A stretch of DNA of 64,000 bases from Oxytricha trifallax (GCA_000711775.1 ARYC01016894.1:1-64000); one strand, 5' to 3'; positions 35,771-48,065 are shown, counted from the first letter of the stretch. Made by a program: numbers and translations. The notes: generated by a model from the letters alone, not told the origin.

Positions 35771-36260
35771 AATATTCTTTGGGGGGAGGAGGTTATCTGC
35801 CAAGGTTTATAATAAAAAATTTTTTTAGGCAAGTTACCTGTCAAGAAAGTTCTATGCTAAATTTTAATTTTTTTATACAGTTTTAATTTTTGACAACTTT
35901 AAACATCTTTTATGAATATAATTAAATTATGATTCAAGGAATTTATTCTACCAGTAATAAAGTTTTACAAAATCTAAATCAAATCAGACAATTTTTAATC
36001 TTTATATCTTATTTTTATCTATTTATTTTTCAAAATTTTTAAAATTAGTTAAGAATTAAATAAAAATATAGAACTATATCTAAAATTATGATATTAGATA
36101 TATTTTCATATTATCTTTCTTAACTCAAAAAAATGTTAAACTTATCCTCAAGTAATTTAATGAGGTAGAAAGTTTTTAGTTAAAATATTTATATTTAATG
36201 TAATTAAATTAAATATAAAAAACGATTTACTTGACATGAAACTTTCTCCCCCCAAATATT
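35771..36260. mobile_element. Short inverted-repeat element with G6 ends
   Basis: The left end AATATTCTTTGGGGGGAGG and the right end CTTTCTCCCCCCAAATATT are inverted counterparts. Inside, GTTACCTGTCAAG on the left mirrors CTTGACATGAAAC on the right only weakly. The interior is about 470 bp of AT-rich, non-coding DNA. It shares the G-run-plus-GAGA end style with the element at 19,522-19,972 and may be the same family. Confidence 0.5.
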
Positions 36261-39009
36261 CTATTATACATTTATACAAAAAGATTTTTTTAAAAAATTT
36301 AAACGTGCATATACAAAATGCCAACAAAAGAATTTAGCTGATTATTCTTAATTAAATTTTGAATTTAACTATATAATTTAATATTACTATTTGATAGGCA
36401 TTCTTATAAAAATAAAATAGTTGATAAGAAATATGGCACATCCACAAATGTCAAAAGTTATCATTTCATATTATTTCCAATATAAAAAATATAATATTTT
36501 ATTTTTAAATATCATTTATGAACTTTATAAACTATGGCTAGATCGTGCTCAAGTTTATAATTGAATATTTATATATGTAAAATAAAATGATAAATAAGAA
36601 TACAGAATTTTATTAGTAAATTAAATCATAATATATTAATTATAGAAATCTATTAAAAAATTTAATAGAGATTTATAATTTATTTCCACAAATTTATTTT
36701 TCATTTTTTCTAATATTTTTTCAAAAATAAAATACATTTTTAAAACTTATTATTTCATTTAATTTAAAATAAGGTTTAAGTCTATTATATTTTTTTAATT
36801 AATTTAATAAAGTTAAATATAATTAAAAAGTATAAATTGAGTAGAATATAATTAGAAAATTAGCTTTAGAATAATAATTATATTGTTCTAGCTGTAAATT
36901 GATAAGCAAAATATATAAAATATCCTAATTTATTATGGCTTCAGCCAGAAATATAACAAAATATTTGCAAAAAGCTGCATAAGCTTTGAAAAAATATAGT
37001 TCGCAAAATTATCTCTAATTTTGGAAAGATTTAATCCTGTTATAACATTAAAAAAATAAATATATAAATATAAAGTTTTAAATAGACAGTTTGAAAAGAG
37101 ATAAGGCTTGTAAATTATCTAATTTAATTACTAAATATAGTGTAAATAGAGTTAACTCATAGACAATAGAATTTAAAAGGGAAATGCCATAGTAATGAAG
37201 AGAAAGAAAAATAAATCACTTCATTATTGAAGTATTTATAACAAATGGAATATATTAATCATGCATTTACAATTTCAAATTTATAGTTTATTATTTGTAA
37301 TGGTTTTTGTAAATAAAATTAATATTTAAATTAAAAAAAGAATATTAATTGATTAATTATAATTTATATATTTCACACTGATAATTTGTATGCACTTTCA
37401 ACTCTTTCATAGACTGTTTTTTTTAATGATTTATGTAATGAAATTATAAAAATAAATTAGTTTAATTGAGTTTTATCTAAAAAAATGCAACTTTTTAATT
37501 ATGTTGAGATAGTAGAAGTATTTTTTAATATTTTATGCTATTTTATATTAATAAAATTCACAAGATGTTAATGTCACGATGGAGATTCTTTGAAGCTCAA
37601 TGGATAACTTTTTTCATATAAATAAGGCGATTGTAGAGGTGAAAACAGCCAAAAAATGTAGCTTAAATAATAACAATAACACAAAGCAAAGGATAATGTT
37701 ATAAAAATACAAACAAAAACATTAGGAAAAATAAGATTTTAAAATTTATTTATTTTTAATTAAATTATAAATTAAATTTAATTTGATAAATTTAAATTTA
37801 TGCCTAAGTAAAGTGGAATTAAATAAATTCTTTAAATTAAATTGCATAAAACGAATAATATAGAGAACAAAATTAGACAAAAAAGACAAATGAAAAAATT
37901 GAAAGTTTTATATTTAATTTAATATTAATTGGAATTATTTACTTAAAATATACATTCATAGTTAATAAAACTTATATCTCTATTCCCAAAGATGTGCATT
38001 AATCAACTATAAGATTTGAATGTAGAGTAAAACTGATGCCAAGAATTAATGACACTAATGATAATAAATAAACAGCTAAAAACAAATTTTAAATATAATA
38101 AAGTGCTTTTTTTAATTTTTATTTTGAATAAATGCTATATTAAATCATTATTTATTCTTATTTAATTATTTTAGGAATTAATTTGATTTAGCAAATTATA
38201 TTATTTAATATTTATGAATTTATTGTAATTTTATAAAAGTCAAATATTGTTTAAAATTATTAATATAAAGAAATCGTTTTTAAATTCTAAAAAAATAATA
38301 ACATCTAGAAATTATTATAAATAAATTTATTTTTAGGGATTAAGATAAATTTAATAAACCTATCTATATTCTCTACAAATCATAATTAAATACTTGTAAA
38401 TATATCATAAAAATATAATAATATATAGATTAAAATAAAATTTTCTAAATATTATATTTCTTAAATATAATATACTGATTTTATTAGATATTATTATTTA
38501 ATTGAATTTTAAGATTTTACTTTTTGTTATTAGTGCCATCTTAAATTTATATTTCATAACATTCCATAAAGTATTGATTTCGATTAACAAAATGCTGTAA
38601 AAATGAACATAATAAATAATTATCCTCAATATTTTTTAATTAAAAACACTCGTTAAGTGAAAAAAATGCTCAAAAAAATACTTTTATTGATGATAATTAT
38701 TATTTGGAATTAAAATGACCATTATTAATAACTATTAAATTGTTCATATTTACATCATACTTAGTAATCCCTCTCTGTCTTTCTAGTTTAAGTTATAAAT
38801 TTTTATAAGAAAAAAAAGTAAATCTATTTAGAATTTTACAAATGAAAACATGTAAATATTAAATATAAATTAGTGAATAAGATTAACTTCTTCTAAAAAT
38901 TTGTGAAATCTAAAATTTCTATAAGGATTTTTTATAATTCTTTTTAAAACATATTTTTAGCTGAAATGTTAAAGAGGGAATAATTTGTTATCTAATCAAT
39001 TCAAATTAT
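36261..39009. other. AT-rich germline DNA, no gene seen
   Basis: No reading frame of note. A slightly GC-richer patch at 37,565-37,660 (GTCACGATGGAGATTCTTTG) has no recognisable content. Confidence 0.5.
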
Positions 39010-39827
39010 ATAAATTTAGTATGTTAAGATTAAATGAGTAAGTATGAATGATTAATCAACAATTTAAATTGATATGCATGGTAAATGTACAGTGATATAA
39101 TCTTAAATAACACATTTTTCACATCATCTTCAGCATCATGATCATAATGAATTCTCGATCAAATCTCGAGTTCGGTGCTCATTAAGTTCTTCATCATCAT
39201 TGTATCAATAGTAGTACATTTTGAGCTCGATCTGTTGTAATCCTAGGCACATCTCGATTTAAGAAGGATTTTCTGAGCATAGTTGTAAGGTCAAATCTCC
39301 ATTTTTATCTTTGATTTTTTAATAATTTTGAGATTATAACTTAAGTTACTAGGTCTGAGCTATAATTAATCACATTAAATTGAAAAATAATTAAAAGTTG
39401 ACTAGTTAAATTTCTCTATATAATACACCTATTAGTTAAATCATTAATCTTAAAGCATTAAAACTAACAAAGTTTTAATCAGACCTAGTAACTTAAGTTA
39501 TAATCTCAAAATTATTAAAAAATCAAAGATAAAAATGGAGATTTGACCTTACAACTATGCTCAGAAAATCCTTCTTAAATCGAGATGTGCCTAGGATTAC
39601 AACAGATCGAGCTCAAAATGTACTACTATTGATACTATGATGATGAAGAACTTAATGAGCACCGAACTCGAGATTTGATCGAGAATTCATTATGATCATG
39701 ATGCTGAAGATGATGTGAAAAATGTGTTATTTAAGATTATATCACTGTACATTTACAATGCATATCAATTTAAATTGTTGATTAATCATTCATACTTACT
39801 CATTTAATCTTAACATACTAAATTTAT
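39010..39827. mobile_element. Large foldback element, 349-bp nearly identical inverted arms
   Basis: The left arm 39,010-39,358 and right arm 39,479-39,827 are inverted copies with only a few differences noticed (for example GCATGGTAAATG against GCATTGTAAATG, and ATTGTATC against ATAGTATC). The loop is about 120 bp. The arms are more GC-rich than the surroundings (TCTCGATCAAATCTCGAGTT; TGTAATCCTAGGCACATCTC). No reading frame stands out. Such similar arms mean recent insertion, gene conversion, or a palindrome made during library preparation. Confidence 0.75.
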
Positions 39828-41284
39828 GGCTGCAAATTTATTTTCGAGAAATATAATTACCCTTTGTTTTTAATGTATCAATAACATTTAAAAACCTTAT
39901 GTTAATATAATTTGTGAAGTCCTGGAGCTGAATTATGTTAGAAAAAATAAATGCTTGATTTTTATAATTTTTTATATATTGAACTAATTTTTATTAATTA
40001 AATATATAATTTTTATAATATACGCTATATTATTTATATTAAATTCAATTTTTGAAAAAAAATCTATTAATTCCATTATAATTTTAACATATAATTATAA
40101 TTTTTTTAAAAATATTTAAGCATAAATTAATTGAATAGTTTATCATTTAAATTATCAAGTTACAATCATTTTATAAGTAAAACATCATATTAGATAATTA
40201 TATTTTATTTGTAAAAAAATAAAATTTTCATTTGATTATTCATGACTCTTTAATTTAATTCAAATTTTATATTTAATATAATTAATGTTTTATAATAAAT
40301 ATAATTAATGTTTTATAATAAATATAATAAATTAATAAAATAAAATTAAATTTAATAGTAAAATGATTATTAATTTTTAAGAATTATTACAAATTTAATT
40401 AGTTTAAATACAGAATTTATTAAATTAATTTTTATGTATTATCTTAAGACAACAGGATATCTTAAATTAGCTCAAATATTAGATTAAAATTAATATATTT
40501 AAATATAATCAATTAATAAGATAAAAATGAAAACTTTTTATTTTATATTTTTAAATGAATTTATTCATTAAATAATTAAAACGACCACTTTAAATTTATA
40601 GTTTAAGAGTAAAGTATTATCTATGAATTTTTTTATAAATAATTATAGTATAAATTTGACTTAAAATAATAAATATAACATCAAACAATTACTGAGTTTA
40701 CAAATAACTTCTGTTATTTTAAATTATAATGTAAATATGCCAACTTATTAAATATAAAATTATGTTAAAACATCTTAGCATTATAAAATAATTTTAATTT
40801 TGTGACTAGTGCATTAGAGAAGTTCTTCTATATTAATTGAAAAGCATTTGATTTATTTTAATATCTTACTTATTAGATAAAATTATAAATTGTTTAAATT
40901 AATTTATTTAATAAATTAATAATTTATTTAATTCGCATTATTTATTTAATAATTTCATTTAATTAGAAATATCAAGACTTATAGTAAATTTTACAAGAAA
41001 TAATTAAATTGCAAAAAATACATTTAAAGAATTTAGAATTTGATAAATTAAACTGAAAATAAAATGATTTTACTTCTCTTTTTTTAAAAATTATTTTTTA
41101 TACATTAAAAATATAATGTAAATATCTATTATCAATAGATAATTTTTAAAATTAATCTCATTTAAATTTTTTGAAAAAATAATTTAATACAAAAAACCTA
41201 AGATTAAAGGGTTATGCTGAATTAGTTGAAAATTTATATATATTATAATTTTTATCAAAAATATTGTAATCATTGAAATAGATT
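39828..41284. other. AT-rich germline DNA, no gene seen
   Basis: No gene. A near-exact tandem duplication of about 21 bp (ATATAATTAATGTTTTATAA) occurs at about 40,276-40,325. Confidence 0.4.
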
Positions 41285-41360
41285 CAAAACCCCTAACCTT
41301 TTCATTAGTTTGATTGAGTTTTTGATTGGTAGATATAAACTATTAGTGCATACTTTATTC
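41285..41360 (+). repeat. Left terminal inverted repeat of TBE copy B
   Basis: Starts CAAAACCCCTAACC, so the second telomere repeat has decayed here, and runs to TACTTTATT. Confidence 0.9.
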
Positions 41361-41439
41361 GCGTTTTAATGGGGTTTATGTTGTGGGTTAGGGTTTAAAT
41401 GTAAATTAGTGTGTGTTTTAGGTCTATTATTTTAAATAT

Positions 41440-42899
41440 TCACTCAAACAGTATCTTCGTATCATGAGGCAACTTTCTAAGCTTAATTTCTCCTAACCAA
41501 CTAATTATCTAGTCGATTTTATGTTCTGCTCTGTTGTTAGGCTTCAGGATAATTTGATCAGCCATATCTCTCATTTTACCTTTTATCTTATTTTGATCTA
41601 GATACTGCTGTATTCTTTGTTTTGAATCTTTTTCTCTTCTACAACTGTAGAAGTCATTTCTTTGCATATCACACTCTATTATTATTATTGCTGCTAGAGC
41701 CCAGATATCCCACCTAATATCTCCATCTCTCCAGTCTTCTCTCTCTCTGGAAAATATCCAGAAGTGCCACGAAAGTTAGTCAGTCCTGAAGCCTCAACTC
41801 TCTACAATCAATTAAAGTCTATAATTACCTTTTCTGAGTTGTGAAAAGTCCAGCATAATGTTTTCAGGCTTTAAATCTCTGTTCATGTATCCTAAAGAAT
41901 ATAGCTCCTCAATAACTTTGCAGAAATTTGTTAAAAAAGAAGTATTTATTTTTGACACCTTTAGTCCTGAATATAGTCTCTTAATGTCGTTTATTATAAA
42001 GGTAGGCGAAAAGCTACATGATTTTAAGCAAGGAGAATTGCTTCAAGATTAATTAAAAATCTGCTTTGTCTTTACCTTGCTTTAGTAATAGCTTGATACT
42101 AATTGACAAACTCTATTTAATACTTGTCATCTAATTTAAATTAATTGAATGGATAAATCTTGAAAGCAAACTATTTATCAGTTATGACATTTTCTCAAAT
42201 ATATCCTCAAGAATAAGATAACTTTCTTTGCACTCAGTTAGGCCAATTATATTCAATATTGGAACCTTGACTGCATGCATCTTGAGATTAATTTTGACTA
42301 TCTCAGAGGCAGGTAGGTTTCTCACTGCTTTATTAGTTTATTCTCTTTCTTAACTCTTTGTTCGAGTGATTCTAAAGGGTCTCTTGGCTTTCTTTTCTGA
42401 AGAAGTACTTCACCAATCTCAGGATATATAACCTCAAACTTCTTACCAGTGATGATGTTTTTCGAGGTGAACTTTTAGATCCCTTGAATGATTGTAATTT
42501 ACTTATTACAGTAAGGCCAGAAATATTTTCCATATATCTTATCATGCTTAAGATAGAGCTTGGGTTTGTTCGAATGCTACTCTAAAATATGACGTTTCAG
42601 AGCAGATTTATAAGTAAAACTCTTCTTACACTTTTCACATAAATGTAATGCTTTAATTTCTTTTTTCTCTTCCTCCTCTTCAACAATTTTTATTGGAACT
42701 TTGCATTGAATTTCTTAGCTCTGCATTTCTATTTAACAACTGAATTGTTATTCAAAGTCTTTGACCTAAGGTTAGAGAATTTCAGGTTCGTACTAGGTAA
42801 ATGCATCACAAGTCTCAATTTTTTTTTATTCATAAAGGAAAATTTTTGCTGGCTAATGCCAAGTAATGCCGCTTTTCTTAGTAAGTTGCCGCTCATTTT
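41440..42899 (-). pseudogene. TBE 57-kDa zinc-finger/kinase protein (copy B), frameshifted
   Basis: Starts at ATG 42,899 (MSGNLLRKAALLGIS) and ends at TGA 41,440-41,442. Finger 1 is intact: CEKCKKSFTYKSALKRH plus ILEQH. Finger 2 has lost its first Cys (FWPYCNKQ). Kinase motifs: NRDLKPENIML (His of HRD replaced by Asn), IIDFN (as in copy A, not DFG), GTSGYFPEREDW and IRWDIWALAAI, then a C-terminal tail ending DTKILFE. At least four frame changes are needed (near 42,790, 42,325, 41,925 and 41,830), so it is dead or poorly sequenced. That copies A and B share DFN and GYFP suggests these are family traits and not decay. Confidence 0.8.
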
Positions 42900-43098
42900 A
42901 TAAATACTATTATTAATTATATAAGCTGTATAAATTCAACCTATATATACAAGTAAGAGCATATCCTCAAAGATTTAGAGAGGTTTAATGGGAACAGAGT
43001 GAGAGAAATTAGTTTTATATTTCTGAAATTTTGAGATAATTTATATATTATTTCATCCATTTTATACATTAAAATGCACCTAAATGTTTTTTGGGAAG

Positions 43099-43241
43099 TT
43101 AGGTGGTGCTCCTAAATATGTTATCGTAAATTTAGGAGGGGAAGTTTTAAAATTTAATTTTTTAATGCACCACCTAATACGGTTTTGAACTTTGATTTAA
43201 CCTCCTCATTAAGTTTTAAATAAATTAGGAGCACCACCTAA
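43099..43241. mobile_element. 143-bp inverted-repeat insert nested in TBE copy B
   Basis: Perfect 17-bp ends, TTAGGTGGTGCTCCTAA at 43,099-43,115 and its complement at 43,225-43,241, with an internal partial copy (GCACCACCTAA). It lies between the kinase and 22-kDa genes. No coding. It looks like a miniature element inserted after the TBE, or a structured spacer. Confidence 0.55.
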
Positions 43242-43469
43242 TTAAATTAATTATTATTAGGAGCAATTTAATGGAGAAAGATTGATAAAAATGTAAGTCA
43301 AACTCTGATACTTGGAGAAAATTCCTCCATATTCTTCCATTTATGTGATTCAGGTTGACCTCCAGTTGGATCTCCCTTTTTAGTAGTAATATTTTAGTAA
43401 GTTTAGATTGGATATCCATAATTTTAAATTTCATGATCATTTATAGAAACTGAAAGTAAGATGTAATCC

Positions 43470-44230
43470 ATGAATGATGCAATGAAGAGATAATATAATC
43501 TCAAGATTTAATAGGGAAATTCAGAAATTAAGACAACCTCAACAGATACTTGGTATAGCAAAGTAAGTTTTCATATATAATCAAAACTATTGTTATAGTT
43601 GGACTCTTCTTGCTAACTTAGAAGGGGACTAAAATTTTATTCTTAAAAGCCTTACTAAGTTCAGAGAAAAAACTTTTAAGTCTAATGAAATTAGGATGAT
43701 AGAGATACCTAACTACCCTGAAATAATAGTAATAAATCTCTATGATGATGTTATGAGTGATCTAGATGTTGCTCTCTTCCTTCCATCAAAGCTGTAACTC
43801 TCTTATATGTTGCCAGGAAGAAATTTCTTCTTTGGTTTTCTCGCAACTCTAAAACCTGAGTACCTAAATGAAGTTATATAAGTAGCTCATAAGAAACCTA
43901 TAACATCTCTCCTAAAGAAAAAATGAAGGACGGAATTAAAATCAGTAACTCCTTGTTTTAGGAATTGCAGAAGCATCCATTCATCTCAAGTAAGCTTAAC
44001 CTAAAATCTTTTTAGAAAAACCTTTAACTGCTATATACTTTATGAAAGAGCGCAGCAAGTTAAACAGAGAGAGAAAGTCTTAAGGAAAACATGAATTGAG
44101 TAAGAGACTCATCAAAGATTTATAAAAGCCAGACGAGATGAAAACATAGATGCAGCTGGCACAAACAGAAGAAACATGGGTCCAAGCAAGCCATAAGAAG
44201 AGGAGAAGAAAGAGAATTCAAACCACTTAT
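43470..44230 (+). pseudogene. TBE 22-kDa protein (copy B), frameshifted
   Basis: Begins near ATG 43,470. Recognisable blocks are EIRMIEIPNYPEIIVINLYD, VMSDLDVALFLPSKL, LPGRNFFFGFLATLKPEYL, KDGIKISNSLFQELQKHPFI and a basic tail, KKRRRKRIQTT. LPGRNFFFGFLATL and LFQELQKHPFISS align with the 22-kDa protein of copy A. Three or more single-base shifts and TGA codons (for example near 43,700 and 43,927) break the frame. Its end nearly touches the convergent transposase stop at 44,256. Confidence 0.7.
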
Positions 44231-44255
44231 GGGTATATTTAATATGTGAACTTAT

Positions 44256-45189
44256 TCATTGGTTTAAATCTAAAACTTATTTATAAACACAAAATCTCCC
44301 ATCTCTTGCGCATACTTTTATAAAATCTACAGTATATATCTTCAAGTCTTGCATAAATTGATAGAATAGAAGTTTCTTGTAGTGGCCTTTCAATAAACCC
44401 AATATAATTTAATTCCATTGAACTGAGGACTGTAGGGAACATTAAATACAGGTGTTATATTTAGCTTTTCATATTCCATCCTTGAGTCTTTAGTTTTATG
44501 GACAGATAAATTATCTAAAAACAGAATAATCTCTTAGTTCGCGTGCTTATCTTTGAGTTATTGCAAGAACTTTATGTATTATTCGGTCTTAATTGAGCAA
44601 GGGTGGATAACATAAGTTTCGAGGCCATTATCTTCGCTTATTCCACCAAGAATAGCATGACTTTAACTTTTTAGTCATATAATTCTATGTTGCTATTTCT
44701 TTTATACCAAGACCTTGATATGAAGGTATTGAATGTAAATACAACTTCATCAGCGTTTATGAACTTTATATTATGCTCTTAAGACCTCTGCATTTAATCA
44801 AATATATAATTTAAATTAGTCTTATAAATTGGAACATTAAAGTCAATCACTCTCTTAATGCGATTGACTGTCTTGTAAGATATTCCGTTCTTTTTATAGA
44901 TATTAGCTATCGATTAAGCAGATATGTGAAGCTGAGGAAATTGGCGATGAAACATCACAGCTCTCTAGGCTAGAGAGAAGTGATCCCAGTTTAAGAGTCT
45001 TATCATTAATAAGATTATCGATATGATGCTGCTATCCATAAACCTCTTGCTACTGTTAGGTATCACTATCTATTAGCATTGAATTTACAGAACAGGCTTG
45101 AGTTATTCATTATATTCATCACATCCATAACGCAACTTAAACAATAAATCTATATACTCACTGTCATAAACTGACCCTAAACCTCGCAT
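44256..45189 (-). pseudogene. TBE 42-kDa transposase (copy B), catalytic Glu lost
   Basis: ATG 45,189 to TGA 44,256-44,258, about 311 codons, shorter than copy A. The N-terminal LLFKLRYGCDEYNEQLKP matches copy A's LLRYG. A helix-turn-helix candidate is HISAQSIANIYKKNGISYKT. Catalytic motifs: INADEVVFTFN (first Asp) and LFLDNLSVHKTK (second Asp); then NVPYSPQFNGIKLYW, where the third acid, expected 35 positions after the second Asp, is Lys. Shifts near 44,650 (after VKVMLFLVE) and near 44,390 (TGA after LYW) interrupt it; the frame then resumes LKGHYKKLLFYQFMQDLK. With the Glu replaced this copy cannot catalyse transposition. Confidence 0.85.
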
Positions 45190-45229
45190 ATATTCACTTA
45201 AATTACTAATATTTAAACATTAAACCCCT

Positions 45230-45305
45230 AATAAAGTATGCACTATTAGTTTATTTTTATCAATCAAAAACTCAATCAAACTACTGAAAGGGTTTTGGGG
45301 TTTTG
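45230..45305 (-). repeat. Right terminal inverted repeat of TBE copy B
   Basis: Ends in GGGTTTTGGGGTTTTG with two telomere-like repeats. About 76 bp pair with 41,285-41,360. Confidence 0.92.
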
Positions 45306-46640
45306 AATGCAGTCACACAAGCGAAGGGAGTCAATCAAATTCAATACTTTACACTTGGCCAGAAATCTGTACTATGATTCATAGATTAAAGCAGAGCAGA
45401 AGATACACATGGAATGATGAAAGAAGGAAATACTGAGGAACTAGAGAGAGCCTCAAATGGATATTAAATGTCCCTAATTTAAGTGTCAATAAGTTATTTA
45501 AAAACTCATTAATAAGAACTAAGCACATAATTTATATTATGCTTGCACTGTTAAATATATATCTGTTTATAAATAATATACTAAACATGATTTAAATTTT
45601 TTTAAACAGATTTTTACTGTCTATTACTTTATTATTAAATTGATTATAATAATTTTAAATTAAGCATTAAACACTTTAAACATAAAGCTGTAATTACGAA
45701 TGTCTGTTTAATCAAATTTTATCAAAAAGTCTCTAAAATACTTGGCTTTTAAATATTAATTTATTCGAAATCTTCATTTATTAATGTAATTTTACCAATT
45801 CAAATGTATTTTAATAATGATCAAATCAATATTTAAATTACTTAATTGTTTTATATTTATTAATATTCATGTTTCTAATGTATTTTTTTTATATTTTAAA
45901 ATTTTCATTTATTTGCTTTAAATCTTAAAATTTGTATTTTATTTTAATTTTTTTACTATTTCTGCCTAAGAAGCGTCATCTGTTAATCTTCTATTGACTG
46001 TTATAAATATTTTAATAATATTATATAATTTAGTATATTGATTAAATATTTATAAATTATTATTTATATTATTTATATAATAGTTAAATAAAAATATTTA
46101 ACAAACAATTAGTGAGCAATTCATAATAAATTACTATTTTATTTTGAGTAAAAAACTTGTGATATTATTAAACTTAAATATAAAAAAATTTTTATTATTT
46201 GAATTGACTTCTACTCTTGAGCGTTCTTTCTTGAATCTTCGAAAAGCTAATATCCAAGCTAAAAATTAATTAATTATAAATTTTTTAAATGTTTTAAGCA
46301 TCCATGTTTGTTTGAAGTATGCATTCTGAGTTTAATTAATTTATAATTGAATTAATTAATAAAAAAGAGTGGTCACATACACACCATAGCCAAGGTGCTT
46401 ACACTAGATCTCTAAATAAATTAATATTTATTTATATATATATATATATTTACTAAATAAAATTATAAAAATAACAATCAATAAATTTGAATAATATGAA
46501 ATAAGAATTGAAGTTAAATCATTGAAATAATATCGAATTCATACAAACCAAGTAAGTTGTACTTTCCTTTAAATATTATTATATATTCTAGCTTTAATAT
46601 TTACTTTTTGTTAATATTTATATTTTATTTATTTTCTTCG
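45306..46640. other. AT-rich germline DNA, no gene seen
   Basis: A slightly GC-richer first 180 bp (ATGCAGTCACACAAGCGAAG) shows no clear protein. ACCAATTCAAATGTATTT at about 45,795 resembles the end of the 415-bp foldback family. A (TA)n tract lies at about 46,435-46,450. Confidence 0.4.
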
Positions 46641-47027
46641 CCTGACAACCTTTTAAATAATTGTCAGGCCCCCATTTTCTTTTAATCGTTTTAAGTATAA
46701 TCAGTATCAATGTTTTAAAATTTATATTTTTGATTTTCAATATAATTGCTTTTCTTATTTTTCTATTTTTTACTATTAGCTTCCTTTTAAGAATTGTTAA
46801 TTCCTTTTGGTTTTAGATAAAGTCCAAATGGCTTTTATAGGGTGCCTGTTTGAATATCTCATATGACATTGATGGACCCTTTATATTTAATAGGGATAAT
46901 TAGAACAATGTTCTAAATCCTTTTCTATATCTCTTAATTACTTTTGGAACATAATATCTAAAATTACCTCACCTGACAATTATTTAAAAGATTGTCAGGC
47001 CTGACAATTATTTTAAAGGTTGTCAGG
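46641..47027. mobile_element. Element bounded by 28-bp CCTGACAA...TTGTCAGG palindromes
   Basis: Three copies of a 28-bp imperfect palindrome: 46,641-46,668, 46,972-46,999 and 47,000-47,027, the last two directly abutting. The first is in the opposite orientation to the last (ACCTTTTAAATAATT against ATTATTTTAAAGGTT), so they could be the inverted ends of a 387-bp element. The interior has no frame. Confidence 0.5.
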
Positions 47028-47489
47028 CCAGATCAATAATTTACAGACTTATAGATTCTTAACAACAGCATCTTGACATATTTTTTAGAATTCACAATTC
47101 CTGATTGAAAATATTTTAAGTTTCAACAAAGTTCAACTAGCTTCAACAAAAGGCATTGGTAAGTATAAGAATCTGAACAAGAAAGACTTTATTTAACTTG
47201 ACTTTTCTGAAATAAACAAAAACGAGATAGAATTTTCAGATATTAAGAAATCTTTTATTTTCCTCAAATATTTAGATCAAACATTTTTTACAAATTTAAA
47301 TTTAATTCATAAAACTCTCAATTCTTCAATTTTATTTAATCCGTTTGATTGATGTTTTTTAAAGGTCAAAGTTAATCAAAATCTTATAATTTATTTAGTT
47401 TTAAGGAACTATTAGTGAATATATTTAAATCAGTTTATTTTATGAGATTATTATAAATGATTATATTAAACCTGCTATAAATTAGACTC

Positions 47490-48030
47490 GTTATGTAAGT
47501 ACACATAGAAATTTAAATTTGTGAAGAAGTTTCATTTATATTGATAAATAAAGAATTTTCAAATAAATAAATTAACTAGTTAGATGTGATATTGAAAAAT
47601 TTCAAAATCAGGGTTTGACTTTATCTTTGCCAAAAGATATTTCATTTAATTTAGTTAATATAATTACATCAAAGTGATTTTTAATTTTTAGTTAAAAGCA
47701 GCCATAAACTGGTAGTTCCTGAGTTGTTATTTTTTTAATGTATTTTTTACTGTATTATTTTACTCATAACATTACTATCCAATATGTGGTAAATCAAAAG
47801 GCTATTTTTCAGGATAAAAAAATGATTACTTGATTATTTTATTATTGGTGCCATTAACTTCTAGCTTTCCCTTCTTCACACTTCAATCCATAATCACTTA
47901 TGGATCGGGAAAGATTTGGATTTCAAAATTTATCGAAGATTTGGAAATTTTATTATAATAAAGACATTTTTGGCATTAGTCGATCTCGAAAATTCCAGCA
48001 TTTACATAGATCTTTAAGCACCTCCAATCT
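47490..48030 (+). repeat. Dispersed repeat of about 0.5 kb, copy 1
   Basis: Matches 58,970-59,530 in the same order: GTACACATAGAA, TTGATAAATAA, AAGTGATTTTTAATTTTTAG, then GGTGCCATTAACTTCTAG, TTATGGATCGGGAAAG and CTCGAAAATTCC. Strongly diverged and AT-shifted relative to copy 2. No frame. Its nature (old retroelement, macronuclear segment duplication) is unknown. Confidence 0.55.
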
Positions 48031-48065
48031 GTAAAATAATAGCAAATTATTTAAATAATTTATAG

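Larger units (their letters stand above)
41285..45305 (-). mobile_element. Telomere-bearing element (TBE), copy B
   Basis: 4,021 bp with inverted ends of about 76 bp, each starting CAAAACCCC when read inward and sharing GTTTGATTGAGTTTTTGATT and TAGTGCATACTTTATT. This matches TBE architecture (about 4.1 kb, 78-bp ends capped by telomere repeat). The flanks are ATT on the left and AAT on the right: both fit ANT but they differ, so a clean 3-bp duplication is not seen. Genes: zinc-finger/kinase (-), 22-kDa (+) and transposase (-), all broken. Relative to copy A the 22-kDa/transposase pair is inverted. A 143-bp inverted-repeat insert lies between the first two genes. Confidence 0.93.

Noticed and set aside
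41285..45305. Euplotes Tec-type element
   Set aside because: Genes read with TAA/TAG as Gln and TGA as stop, unlike Euplotes; length and gene set fit TBE.
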